Of a stretch of DNA of 64,000 nucleotides, positions 33,741-45,490 are shown piece after piece. This DNA is from Limnoperna fortunei. Lineage: Eukaryota > Mollusca > Bivalvia > Mytilida > Modiolidae. Below the pieces are notes generated by a model. It searched no databases. It saw only the letters and a program-made list of their open reading frames with translations, and had not been told where the DNA came from. The translations under genes were made by a program, and so were the position numbers. The stretch is from contig OX104115.1 of assembly GCA_944474755.1 (NCBI GenBank), forward strand, positions 72,888,993 through 72,952,992. The letters are read 5' to 3'. Every line of letters starts with the position of its first letter. The stretch's first letter is position 1.

Positions 33741-33886
33741 AGTAATCTATAAATAGCAGCAACAATCTCGTTTAAATAGTGTTGGATCAGTCAGATGCAG
33801 ACTGATACAAATACAAATAAAAAATAATATAGTTGTCTAATGAAAATAATTATAACAACACTACTATGTACAAATAATATATAAGT

Positions 33887-33927
33887 AACGCAATATTTCG
33901 CTCTACCAAAGAGCTTCATCAGGCGTT
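33887..33927 (-). ncRNA. Second hammerhead-like motif 3' of the Penelope-like coding remnant
   Basis: Minus strand: AACGC, CTGATGA, stem II AGCTC-TTTGGTA-GAGC, GAAA, a weak stem III (TATT), then GCGTT pairing with AACGC. The core is complete but differs in all stems from the motif at 32527 and 33308. It lies directly after the GIY-YIG domain of the minus-strand element, where these elements carry ribozymes. Confidence 0.65.
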
Positions 33928-33949
33928 GACTGAATCAAAAATTCAAATA

Positions 33950-35230
33950 ATAGAAAATATTTTTGTTGTTCACTTTATACAAAAAATTTTCTGATGCTGA
34001 AGGACCCAAAATATTTTTGTTGTTCATATTACTGTGGGGTCATAAATATTTTAGTATTCTACCTGTGGATTACGTTCGTTCAATCCATCAGGTTCTAGCG
34101 TTTTTAATTGATGTATCCAAAATGTTTCTCGAAGTCTTCTGGTTGATGTATTCCACTTTGGGTTTTGATCAATAATTTGGAATTTTACAGTATCAAAAGA
34201 GTGGCCTGTAGTTTCAAGGTGGCGAGTTAGTGGACAATTTCTGTTTTTCGTGAAAAAGGTTGTTAAGTCGCATATTGAAAGCTGTCTCTGTTTCTCCAAC
34301 ATACTGGATGTTACAAATTCCACAGGTCAGTATGTAAAGTAAAGCTTTTTTTGGTTGTTGTGCTTCGAAAGGTGCTAGCAACGTTTGCTGCTTTACAGCA
34401 TTTGCAATTCCTGCGATTGCATGGATTGTATCCACCAGGTTTTGAAGGAGGGTTCATTTTGACTCTAGCATTTACAATAATATCTTTTAGACTGTTTGGT
34501 CGACGGTATGCCATTATAGGTGGTTCAGGGAAAAGCTTTTTTAAATTTGGATCATTTTCGATAAGGTTCCAATGTTTCCTTACAATATTTGAAATGTTTT
34601 TTAAGTCAGGGTGGTATGTGACGACTAATGGTATTCTGCTATTTGTTATATTCGTATCTTTGTAATTCAGCAACGAATCTCTGGAAACATTGTGAGCTTT
34701 TCCAAATGCCTCGGCGATGTTTTTGTTTTTGTAGCCTCTAAATGTTTATGGAGCTCATTTAAACGATGGTTTTGGATATTTTCTGTTGAGCAAATTCTTT
34801 TGATGGTATGGCTTGACTGTAAGGAATACTGCGCGAACAATGCCTTGGGTGGCAACTTTTGGGGGATAAAAATTGATGCTTGTCTGTTGCTTTCGTGTGA
34901 AGATCTGTTGTCATCATTCCGTTTTGGATGGAGGTAGTAGTGTCGAGAAAGGATATTTTGTGACCAGAGAATTCGAAAGTAAATTTGATGGTGGGGTGAA
35001 AGTTGTTGCAATAGTTAAAAAAATCTATTAAATGTTCTTCACTTTCCTTCCATTTAATGTCGATGTCATCAATGGTCTGGTGTTCCATACATCTTCACAG
35101 CAAGCAATTCCTTCATTTTGTGGTATGTTTGTATACAAAGATGACACGTCCATAGTAGCAAGCAATGTGTTTTGAGGTAGAGGATTTAGGGACTCTACCT
35201 GCTTACTCCTGCTCAGCAGTTATTATGAGT
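33950..35230 (-). pseudogene. Penelope-like retroelement, RT remnant plus GIY-YIG endonuclease
   Basis: Reading down the minus strand: [15 protein letters not shown] (RT motif near 35170), then after a deletion an IDDI-containing piece (RT motif C in this family) with [14 protein letters not shown] and HPTIKFTFEFSGHKISFLDT (34759-35088), a KATDKHQFL and SCHP thumb region, YRRPNSLKDIIVNARV (34311-34673), a CNRRNCKCC cysteine cluster, and a GIY-YIG-type domain with CGICNIQYVGETETAFNMRL and LTRHLETTGHSFD (34051-34435). The RT palm between LYTNIP and IDDI is missing and at least three frame changes occur. This is a dead copy. The order RT then GIY-YIG with an internal CCHH-like cluster defines Penelope-like elements. 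Plus-strand open frames here are shadows. Confidence 0.85.
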
Positions 35231-35344
35231 GTGTCCACAAGTAATAAGACATCATCTCGTATTCTCTACTCCAGCATTAAAGATCTAATTTCAATAAACT
35301 TTCTCAAAGTACACATGACTAGTGTTAAACCCTTACATATTTTT

Positions 35345-35720
35345 CACAGATCAGCACAGCGCGTCTTCGGGTGGCGTATAGACGGGATCTTCTCCTTGTT
35401 CGGTTGTAAGGTTTTAATACTAAAGTCTGACCGCGGACCGTAATGGGTGACGTGTTTGGAGAGTGTCATACTCCTTGCATGATAACGCCCCCTTTTGTAG
35501 ATTTCGAAAGAGTAGGCTCAGTGTAGCCACTACAAAAGGGTATATTCTCAGCCCTTACCAAATACTGCATACTGTTCCAGTGGCAGTTAAAATTGTATTC
35601 ACTATGTCGCATTCCCCTTTTTTCTTTTCATTTATTGTTGGTTAACTTGTTCTCGGCCTGAATAAAGCTGAAATATTGTTCGCTGGAAGTAAAACAAACA
35701 TCAAATCAAATCAAATACAT
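35345..35720 (+). repeat. Dispersed repeat, copy 3 of 3
   Basis: Shares gaccgcggaccgtaatggg, gtgtttggagagtgtcatac, tccttgcatgataacgcc and gctgaaatattgttcgc with the copies at 16228 and 31903. It ends in an atcaaatcaaatcaaat tail, as SINEs often do. Confidence 0.65.
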
Positions 35721-35989
35721 ATTTTTCAGATTTGATCATATTTGGCGATTCTCCAAAGACTCTGCAATTGTAATACAACTATATAGCTAGGGGCTGGGGT
35801 ATCCCCCAATTTTACTTATGCTATACATGCGCTATTTTTGTCAACTAATTTCAGTACAACTTTATGGAAAATTTCAGTGCCAATCGCCAGTATATAAGAT
35901 CTATAAGATCAAAACTGTATGTAAAATAACTGTCTGGGAATTCGCAAGTAGCCAAAGCGCGCCAAATAAAAATATTTACGTGTTCTTGT

Positions 35990-36170
35990 TAGTGTATAGT
36001 CAGTATAATAATACAGTTATGGCCTTTAATTGAATTCAGGCAATATCTGAATTATTAAATCTCGAACGAATTTTATTTTTCCTCGGTTCGCAACCCTTTC
36101 TTGATTTAATAATTATGGAAAATACTTTCGTTAAAGGCCATAATTGTACTATAGTATTATAACTGCAAAA
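35990..36170. mobile_element. Foldback (MITE-like) element
   Basis: The left arm (tataataatacagttatggcc, tttaattg) and the right arm (ttaaaggccataattgtac, tagtattata) are imperfect reverse complements of about 70 bp around a short loop near 36070. No coding content. Confidence 0.6.
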
Positions 36171-37415
36171 GTATCTAGTTTATACGGCAGAAGACAACAA
36201 AAATATTGCAAAACACTTTTCTGCCTTTCAAATAGGATTAAATAACCGATGAAATCCACAAACATGATCTTAATGGCTTTTCTCTATCATTCTCTTTAAT
36301 ATCCTCAACCTGAAGCAAAGACATTCTTCCTCTCGTTAGTTTATCGTTCTTGATTTTGACTCCAGCCGGAATGACAATGACGCTGAAGAGTTCCACTCTA
36401 AAGACACTTGACTTTCGGTCTAGTTTTGAAACAAATATTTCGCGTTTCAATACAACCATGACATTTGAGTTTTCCAAGCTATCAACACAATTCACATGAA
36501 TTAACTAATTTATAGTTTACAATTTTGCAAGTTCGTCATTCAAATGAACAGTAGGTCAATCCCTTGCATCTGACTTCCGCACTTTATTATCAAACGTTTC
36601 TTTGAACAGACACGTGATTGCTTCTTTTAACATTTGAGAAGCAGATATATTACACAAGTGTGTGGTGGCAATATCAACAGAATATAAAAAAGTGATCAGG
36701 GGATGCAATTGTGTCAGTTGTTTCGACGCCTAAATTGAGTGCATTTCCTTGATGTTGATGTCATGTGCAAGTTTCATCCGGAAACTTTCGATACCTTCTA
36801 CTGACCACAGAGCAAAGAATAACACATTTCTCCAATCCGAGAATTACTATGATTGCCTAAAATTGTAACTCCAATAGTACAGTTTATTTTCGGTTACAGA
36901 TGGCAAGTGATAAAAAACGAGCTTACATATATTGGGAACACTTGTCTTTACTATTGGGACTTATGCGGCAATGCTTCAAGTTGATATTTAATCAGACAGG
37001 TACAACCAGGCAAGTGTTGATCAGTGAATATTGAATATGTGAAATAAAATAAACCAAACATCTGAAAACTCGAATAGCAACAGAGATTACATTTTAGGCA
37101 ATAGATGGCAGTTGATGCAAATAATTAAGGAACAATGAAATCAATCTTTTGTTTTTGTTCATGAAAAACAAACAAAAATGTATCACTACACACGATTTAT
37201 TTAAAAACAACGCACAATTATTATCAGCAACACATGTATATTGTACTTTAAAACAGTATCTGCAATAGTACTTCAATTTCTTTGCCATAGTAAAATAAAG
37301 TTCAAAATGGAACTAAAACAAAACAATAACCAAAAAACAACACTGATTAATTTTTGCTACAATTATTTGATTGAAATTTAAATATCACTGTGTAGTTGTC
37401 TCAACTGAAAGAGTA
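36171..37415. other. Intergenic DNA, no gene assigned
   Basis: An 85-codon minus-strand frame at 36238-36495 is open but has no recognisable domain, signal or neighbour. I would not call it a gene. Confidence 0.45.
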
Positions 37416-37610
37416 GTTACCCCTAGACATCACAGAATGACCAGGATTTACATAAAGGGTACTTAGGGTGTCTGACCTCTTTCCTCTGGATATCACAGAA
37501 TGACCAGCATTCACACAGAAGACTACTTAGGTGCCAGATAACTTTCCCCTGGACACCACAAGATGACCAGCATTCACATAAAAAGGTACTTCTGATATGT
37601 TACTCTTTTT
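37416..37610. repeat. Tandem repeat, about 64 bp x 3
   Basis: Three degenerate units each contain a cacagaatgaccagcattcac-like string followed by a ggtactta-like string. No coding sense. Confidence 0.8.
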
Positions 37611-39389
37611 CAAAGACCTCACATAAAAATTATGAGCAATTAAGGATATTCAATTTTTATTTATTTTCATTAAACAATGTTCAATACTTTAAAAGTAGAC
37701 ACATCTCGAAAGACTGAATTTCCTTTATAGATTTATTATGCTATAAATCTTTTAAAAAGATATGTAAAGTTTTATACAAAATAAATAAGATATTCAATTA
37801 ATTTTTCAAATATATAAATAAATTTTATTCTGCAACTAAAAAAATTGCTTGATCGCAATAATTGACAGAAACTGAACAAAATGTAATCTTAAACTGTTAT
37901 ATTGCAAGACATATTATATACAACTATACTTTGGTGTTGTTACAATCAATTTACAAGTAAGGTTATATTTCACTGTCTTTCTATAAACAAAGTCATCAAT
38001 GTAATCATTCTCTATTCCAAGTAGAGGTTGACCTATGTGAGGACATCGGAAAACAATAGAAAAACGTAGTAAACGAATGCAAATACACATTACAAATGTT
38101 AATTAATATAACCATTTTCTGAAATGAAAAATAGCAAAAACATAATGTTCATGAAAGTGTCATGTACCAACCATTTCTTTGCAACTGCCTAACATAATTA
38201 TGCACTAACCTAATAATGAAAATCTATTCACAATTAGTTTTGACATGAAATTGCATTATTTCATTGTACTTTTTGTTTAAATAGTTTAATTGCCTTTGTC
38301 TTGAAAGCAAGATAAGACGCTTGTATGTTATACATTTCTACAACAAATACAGCATATTCTGGACGTAAAATAAAATGATAATCAAGGACAGTTCTCTATT
38401 GATGCATTTGAAAAAAAACGAGAAAACCATAAAGTGAAGGTAGATAACTCACTTTCTTCATACTTTAGGACAAAACTAAATCACCAAATTAATTCCTCTC
38501 TAAATAATTTGCAGCATTAAAATAAATAATAATTAATATTGACATATAATGGTGTTGTTAAGTTCTTAAAACTTTTCTATTAATTTTGTGATGTTACCAT
38601 TAATACTGCCCAAAATAATGTTGCACATGCAAACGGTTCTTGCCTTTAAAACAGAGTTAAGATGATAAAAATGCCACAATGACTATGTTAGTCATAAAAC
38701 ACACACACACAAAAATTCACAAACAACATCATTTTTCTACACTTATTGCATACTATGAACATTATAAATTTGTAACTAGAATTTTCATAGAATAACACTT
38801 GACTATATAACTAGATATCTTACAAAACAACCATTCATTGATGAACAAAATAATCATTTAACAACATACATGTACATATGATTAGAAACATTAAAGCACA
38901 GAAAATAACTTACTGTCAGATATTAAGCATTTAAATTCATATGGCAGTACATCTTACAAACAAAAAATCCAGCATATTATAATTATGTACATAAAATATG
39001 CTAAATATCAATTTCAAGCCAACACTGGTCATCCTATAAATAAATGTAAACAACAGTCACTGCAATACAATAAATTATTCATAAATTATCATTTATTAAT
39101 TCCAATAATTTGCAAAATGATCCTTAGCAATAAATTCATCCAGGAACTCATCTATAAACAACTTTCATTCTTAAACATACATATAATTATAATATTTACG
39201 AAAAAAGAATTAAATGTAAAAAATAACATACTTGCAGACATTAAGTATTGACATTGTGGGAACATAATACAAAACAATCCATCATATTATAATTCGTTAT
39301 AGGCAGTGGAGTGTCGTACTAATTTTATTAAGTGCAAGCGCTTAAAGGACATATAATGTTTTTGTTTTTTTCAACAGAAGAAGCTGATG
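37611..39389. other. Very AT-rich intergenic DNA
   Basis: No gene, SINE core or long repeat was seen. The open frame at 38985-39251 has the Ile/Asn/Lys-heavy composition of noncoding AT-rich DNA. Confidence 0.55.
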
Positions 39390-40801
39390 ATTTCTGACCC
39401 TTTTCTGGAATGCCTTCTGCATTATATATTGCACGTGGCAATTGCAAAATCTGAAACTGGTTGCCTTTTAAATTTAGAAAATGCAATTTTCTTACGAAGG
39501 CAAGAAATTACAGTATTCTGTCCTAATTGTTTATATTTGTGAACTGTAACTTTCAGAGCAGAAAATGTTTTCAATTTCTTTCTTTTTCTGAATGGTGCCT
39601 TGGATTGGATCTGAAATTTTCAACAAGTAGTATTTCAAATAATTTGTCATGTCTTCTTGTCCGTACTGTCTGCAGTTGATCAAACTGTCGGTCTGTTTTG
39701 AAGTTGCATCAATGTCAGTACAAATATGGTGTAAAATTTTCCTGTCACCTGAAACAAATAAAGAAGAGGACTGGAGTTTTGTATAATATTCAATTTTTTT
39801 CCCTGTGTTGGTACATAGGAAACAGCAGTCTCTATATGATGAGTGTTTTATCTCTCAAGTTGAATTTATTTTTCGAAATTGTAAATGGTCTCGGCTCTGT
39901 ATGGTATATAATATGTTAAGGGAAGCTTGGCTCTAAGAATTAAGTGCATTTAAAAAAAATCCTGTTTCGTGTGCCTCGTCTAGAGCTACATAATAAAAAT
40001 GTTCTTCTGAAATAGATACTGAGAAACAACCCTGTGAAAAACATCTAACAATTCTTGGTGGGAACGTCAATAGGGATCATTCGAAGATAATTATACCTAT
40101 CAAAAGCATTGAACAAACAGGATAATTATTTCCTTTAAGCATTTCTTAAAGTCTAACATTATATCAGTGTAGAAAAATTCATCACAGAGAGTGAAAGTGT
40201 CACTCTTGTTTTTCCGGTAGACGCCAGTGATAAAAATTTTCAAGTAATTGTTCTAAAAAAGCCAGAAAATTCCACTTTTACAGCAACAAACTTCGTCTGA
40301 TAAAGATGTATTATACAAGATGGCCCAATTTTGCTCTAAATATAAACCTACAGTTAAAAAAATATATGTTATTGAATCAGTAAATAAGGTTTCAGTATTC
40401 TGATCATCTGTAAGTGACAAAAGAAACCAATTTATTTGCTGTCTAAACATAGCCTCCCGGACCCGTGTGTTATGGACCAATTTGTACAGCCTGTTAGAGT
40501 ACGTAACGTAGAACCATGATGAAAAACTGTAGCAAGTTGCTTTAATACTGCATCAAAAATATATTTTGATAAAAAGTGGCAAAAGATTTTTTTAAAATGT
40601 GCCAATCACCAGGATAAGCTAGAACCCAGTGAAGGCTTTCACCATATTCAGCCTCCAACTTTATCATATGATCATAGCTTTTGCCATCATCTACAATTAA
40701 ACATACTTAGTTTTAATCCCAACTTGAAACTTTTCATTCAACTTCTTCAGCACTTTTAAAACAGTTTCCTTTTTATCTGCAACTGTTGCTACTGGTGTAA
40801 T

Positions 40802-41287
40802 TTACTTCTCCGGTATGTAAAGGGAGAGAAAAAAGTTTAAATTCCTGGTAGTGTTATGTTTAGAAAAAGAAACTTTGCTAATGATAGATGTAAAGTCATT
40901 TGATAGTAAAATGTCATTTACATATAAATCAAAATATGAACGTTTAAAATCTGTAAATGTGTTAAAACTGTTCACTGATGGCTGTCCAATCCTGTTTTCT
41001 ATGCTGATTACTGATTCTGTTTGAGCATTAACAATTTCTGGAATATCTGAAAAAGTACAGATATTATTGACTGTAACACTGGGACGGCGTACAACTAATT
41101 GCACCGTTATCTCATTAAGTCCACTCACGTCTCGGCCAAACCCTACAACAGAATAACTGTTATTCTTGTCCAAGTTGTCAATAGATGACACAATAAAACT
41201 TCTAGAATTTATCAACCTATTTTTTTGCTTAAGTTCTATGCACCTGTTGGTAATGAATCTTTTCAATGAATCTTGAAATTTCTGCAC
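40802..41287 (-). CDS. Largest open segment of the DUF6589-like sequence
   Basis: 161 codons without a stop, beginning MQKFQDSLKRFITNRC and containing SIDNLDKNNSYSVVGFGRD, QLVVRRPSVTV and a C-terminal SLYIPEK. The following VDDGKSYDH block (40560-40720) lies beyond the terminating stop in another frame, so this is one fragment of the broken gene, not a separate gene. Confidence 0.45.
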   Translation of the reverse strand: MQKFQDSLKRFITNRCIELKQKNRLINSRSFIVSSIDNLDKNNSYSVVGFGRDVSGLNEITVQLVVRRPSVTVNNICTFSDIPEIVNAQTESVISIENRIGQPSVNSFNTFTDFKRSYFDLYVNDILLSNDFTSIISKVSFSKHNTTRNLNFFLSLYIPEK

Positions 41288-42085
41288 ATAGCCTGATATT
41301 TATTGGGAGAAAAATGAGAATGAATTACTAAATTTTTCTGAAATGTCCGTCAGTTAAAGGTGTAATGGATAGACATACTGAGATTTTGTGCATTAAAAAT
41401 ACAGCTTAAAATAAATAATCTAGGTAACATTATGTAATAATTTAAAGGTTCCTCAAGAAAATGATCAGTCTTTGAAGCTAGTTCTTGTGTCATTTTTTTC
41501 TCCTGTCATGCAGTTGCACTCAACAACCTATACAAAAAATTCCACTTTACTGCTGATATTTGATTCACTTCATCAATGCAATTAAATTTATCTTTATCAG
41601 GAAGCCCCGAACATGAAATTTGTTCTGAAATATTTACAGCAGATCTAAAATACCTAATACTTTTTATCAAGAACTGTATGTTCCGTAAGTTTTTTACTTA
41701 TTTTCTGAAATAAGAGTAGAAACTTTATCTGACAGAACATGTTTTCCTTTAGTTAATATATCTACAACTTCGTGATGACCTGAATCAAATGAATAAAAAC
41801 TATATGAAATATCAGTAACCATTTCTATATAGCAAACAACCTTATTGTTTATTATTGTGTGCAAAATAAAGCAGTGCTTTTCCAAGATGACTTTTCAACA
41901 TCCTAAAAAGCCATTTTATATTATAACCAAGAATAATCGTATCACAGTCTGTCAATAAAATACTGTAAAGCTCTGTATTCTTTTGCAATAGTACTGTATA
42001 CTTTTCATACAGTACCTAAAGTAAAACGACTTTCTCTTCTATACATGAATTAACTACAGATTCAAAAATCTCTTTAAAAGTGAAT

Positions 42086-42341
42086 TTGTTTTTTGTTTGT
42101 TTGAATGTTGTTTTAAAGCCACTTTCAGCATTTTTCAGCTATATCATGGCGTCCGGTTTTTATTGGGGGAGGAAGCCAGAGTACCCGGAGAAAACCCCCG
42201 AACTGGCAATCCTTGTCAATTAAGATTGGAGTCGAGCGCACCCTGTCCGCAGTGAGGCTCGAACCCGCAATCTCAGTGTTGACAGACCACGTCATCAATA
42301 GTAGACGAACCACCTTAACCACTCGGCCCCCGAGGCACTTG
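42086..42341 (-). mobile_element. Full-length tRNA-headed SINE with target-site duplication
   Basis: Minus strand: head with A-box ggccgagtggttaagg and B-box gggttcgagcctc, mid-section ttaattgacaaggattgcc, core gggttttctccgggtactct, cttcctcccccaataaaaac, a tgatatagctg motif and a caaacaaacaaaa tail. It is flanked by the 11-bp direct repeat TAAAAGTGAAT (42075-42085 and 42342-42352). It resembles V-SINE type elements described as widespread in molluscs. Open frames within it are not genes. Confidence 0.92.
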
Positions 42342-43101
42342 TAAAAGTGAATATGTCCAGATTATCAAAGCTGGCATCATTTGAAAATGAAAATCTGTTT
42401 AAACAATCTAACAGATATTAAGACCTTGATAACGTGTCGTTTCTCCAATACTAGATCTGGAAATTTTTTTAAACCATTATAGCATGTATCATAACATAAA
42501 AGGTGTTCATCTTTGCTGATTTCCTTGTCAAATTTCAGACACAAGATATTTCAAAAATAAATTTAGATTTTGGGACTTCAATATAAGTATATCTTTTATT
42601 TTTAGACATTTTTCGCAAACTATACATTTGTGTACAGGTGAATCATTTATATAATGATATAATATAATAATAACTTATTGTAATATCTATTGCATAAGGA
42701 TAATGTAAATTTATCATTAAAGTGTGAAAATTTTCCTTTTACATCAACTTCAAATGCACTCTGAAATGATAAAAATATCAACAAAAGTTTTGGGATCAGC
42801 CGATTCATCACATGCACTAAATTTTGTAAGAAAACACATTTGCTCATGCACATCTAGTGTAACACACGATTTTTTTTAAGACTGGTGCACCATCCTCATT
42901 ATTCTGGCAATCAGCAATGAAACCTTTTAAATCTGATTTCACATCTTCTGCAAATACATGCAGTTTCTGAAATATTGAAATCATCTTTGAACAAATGCAC
43001 AAAATTCCAGGGACTCGGAATCTTTTTGAATTAAGTGGATATCTAAATTTGGTGTCGCATCCTGACCTGACCTTTAGGATGAACTTTAAGACACACTGCA
43101 T

Positions 43102-44984
43102 GAATGCACTAACTTAATTGAATATTAAACTAAATTTATTTAAACTAGTCGTAAATTTAATGTTTAAAAAAAACGATAGTTTAATCTGCACTTAAATTTC
43201 AAATTTATGAATAGCCTTCTGATAATTTACTAAGTACAGTAAGTTCATAAACTAACACCTAATTTACTCTTCAGTAAAAATCTCAAGTTTACTGTATATT
43301 AAACTCCGGTTATTATGAAATTTACTGCTGAATGCAAATTTACTTCAGATAAATAGTATCAATAAACTTTAAATTAGTTTTTTTTAAATTTAATGTTGAA
43401 TAAAAATGCATATGTCATATGCACATGCATTTGATGTATAGTTCCTTTTAATGAATCTCCAGTTAAATTACTATAAACTCGAAATTTACATTGATGTATT
43501 GTATGTAAACTCATAAACTCCAGTTTAACTTATGTAGTTAATGTGTAAGTTTACATTTACTGCAAAAAGTAAATTTCATAAACATTTCTTGTGGACCTGG
43601 CCCTACCTGAATTTTATAACAGTTCCGCTTTTTTCATCATGTGTTGGTTAGCAAATATAATATAATCTTCATTTCTCATATACTTTTTTCGAAGAAACTA
43701 TGCAGCGCCATAATTTTTTGAATAATATCAAAAGCTGCAACCTTAACCTATCTCCATCAATAAGTTGCAAACAGAATTTTCCTTTGTAAAGATGCAGGTC
43801 AACAGCAACTAATTTACTCCAACCAACCAGTTTAAAACACAATATAATTTTAACAAGATTCTAACACAAACCTCATGAAATATATTTTACAATATTATAC
43901 TAACATTTAAAATTTACAAAATTTGTACCACCACAAAAATCATGAAGTATTTTGGATTTGAAGATTGAAGAGTATTTTCTCATTTTATTCACTTTATGTA
44001 CTATAAATGATCTCATATTTTTTAAATTATAGTCCTTAAATTAATAAATGAACAAATAGCAAAATTAATTCTATCAAAAATGATGGGAACAATTTGTTTC
44101 AAAACGAAACACACATGTATTACACCCCTATATATAGTCATATAGTTGTCAGTAATGAGAATTCTATATAATATGATTTGCATGTTAAATATGTTTATTA
44201 AATGCTATATTACGAAAATAATTCATAAGTTAGCTTAACTTAAGCAAATAAAATATGGGTAAATTTAACTACATACTTTTCATTTTGTACTGATACTTAT
44301 ATATAAGTGACTGAAAAATGTTTAAAATGACAACACGATAACTTTATAAATACCATATATAACATCATATTAAATATTTATTAAATTATTCCCTTTTGAT
44401 CATCAAATTCAACAATGTATCCTTACACTTAATAATGCTGATTTAAATGCAATTATTATACAATATGTTTCACTATCTATGCTGAAATTCGAAAAAAACT
44501 TATTTATTAAGTTTTCCATCATAAACTTTACATATTCTTACAGTTCAAATTATTCATTGTTTATAAATAAAGTGATGTATGTAAAAAAAAGACTTTCAAA
44601 CAAAATAATCAAGATCAAAGTTTACACAAGGGAAGTAATTCTGCAAATAAATCCTGATTGTTATTTAGTTTTAATTACAGTTGCAACTATTCAACAGAAC
44701 AAATTTTATAGAGACCCATGTTTTGAATTTTTCACTGAAATGTTTATCAATTGCTTAAAATTATAACAAAATTTATACAAACCCACCGAAAAGAATTTGC
44801 AAATAAATTTGTATTGTGCTTTTTTGTATTCTCATCTTAGTACAACCTATTGGTGAGGTAAAACCTATCTGAAACAAAGGTTAGGGAACATTAATTGTTT
44901 ATTTGAATGATAAATTTCGAAAGAAATCTGTTTATATAAGCAATAAAATTATATATTTATTTTAATTTTAGTGTTTGTGTCCTC
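43102..44984. other. AT-rich DNA, no gene
   Basis: Nothing recognisable on either strand. The 95-codon frame at 44479 is AT-rich noise; in copy B it is shifted by a one-base difference in an A run. Confidence 0.5.
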
Positions 44985-45490
44985 GGTCTCCTTTTGGAGG
45001 CTTTCCCTTTTTGAAGGAGTTCCAGTTTTTCTAACATTACATTGTCTTTTACTCCTTTTTGAAAGGCGTTCTGTATGTCGCTTATCCAACTTATATACAA
45101 GGTTTACATAATCATCAGACCGCATAGGTAGTTTTCTTACAATTAATCAATGAAGCTTCGTCTTCTGAGTCCGACTCTTCTAAACTACAGTACTGAAGAA
45201 TGAAGACATTCCTAATTTCATTTTTCTTCTCTGCTGATAATGAAGGTTTTGAAATAAGGGCTTTTTCTGTTGTATGTTTTTTTAAAAAAGAAGATGAATA
45301 ATGTTCAATCATTTACTTAATTACCGTTTTATCCCTTTATATTTTATATATTCCGAAGAAGCAATAAATGCCCTGGAACTAACTGAGATACCTCTGATTG
45401 TATGCTTCTTGTCGTGTATCCATGCCTCCGTTACAAAAGAAGATTGATATCCATCCCTGATAGCTTGCTGAAGAAAAACATCATATAAAT
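44985..45490 (-). other. Coding-like remnant of unknown family
   Basis: Minus strand: 45480-45345 reads AIRDGYQSSFVTEAWI, ISVSSRAFIASSEYIKYKG. Then 45312-45115 reads KKNEIRNVFILQYCSLEES with an acidic DSEDE run. In another frame 45120-44985 reads MRSDDYVNLVYKLDKRHTE, followed by a basic tail and a stop. The composition is protein-like but broken, and I do not recognise the family. Repeated at about 50020-50560 in copy B. Confidence 0.3.

Larger units (their letters stand above)
39390..43101 (-). pseudogene. Decayed DUF6589-like coding sequence
   Basis: Minus-strand fragments read in order as one protein. 42844-43101: 85 codons. 42360-42420: FSFSNDASFDNLDIF. 41694-42060: TDCDTIILGYNIKWLF, then VVCYIEMVTDISYSFYSFDS. 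40802-41287: 161 codons with SSIDNLDKNNSYSVVG. 40560-40720: VDDGKSYDHM, LEAEYGESLHWVLAYPGDWH. 40253-40480. 39430-39620: FRKRKKLKTFSALKVTVHKY, SCLRKKIAFSKF. The VDDGK.YDH...PGDWHI block and its context resemble the DUF6589 proteins that recur in mollusc and cnidarian genomes; the label is from memory. The function is unknown. Frames are broken by stops, shifts and a SINE insertion at 42086. A repeated, transposon-like origin is likely. Confidence 0.5.

Noticed and set aside
34351..34937. Plus-strand open frames
   Set aside because: Shadows of the minus-strand Penelope-like coding remnant, whose motifs are clear.
36238..36495. 85-codon minus-strand frame as a gene
   Set aside because: No domain, splice context, paralogue or composition signal beyond openness.
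42125..42322. 65-codon minus-strand frame (and its copy at 49088)
   Set aside because: Lies inside a SINE and translates its tRNA-like head and core.
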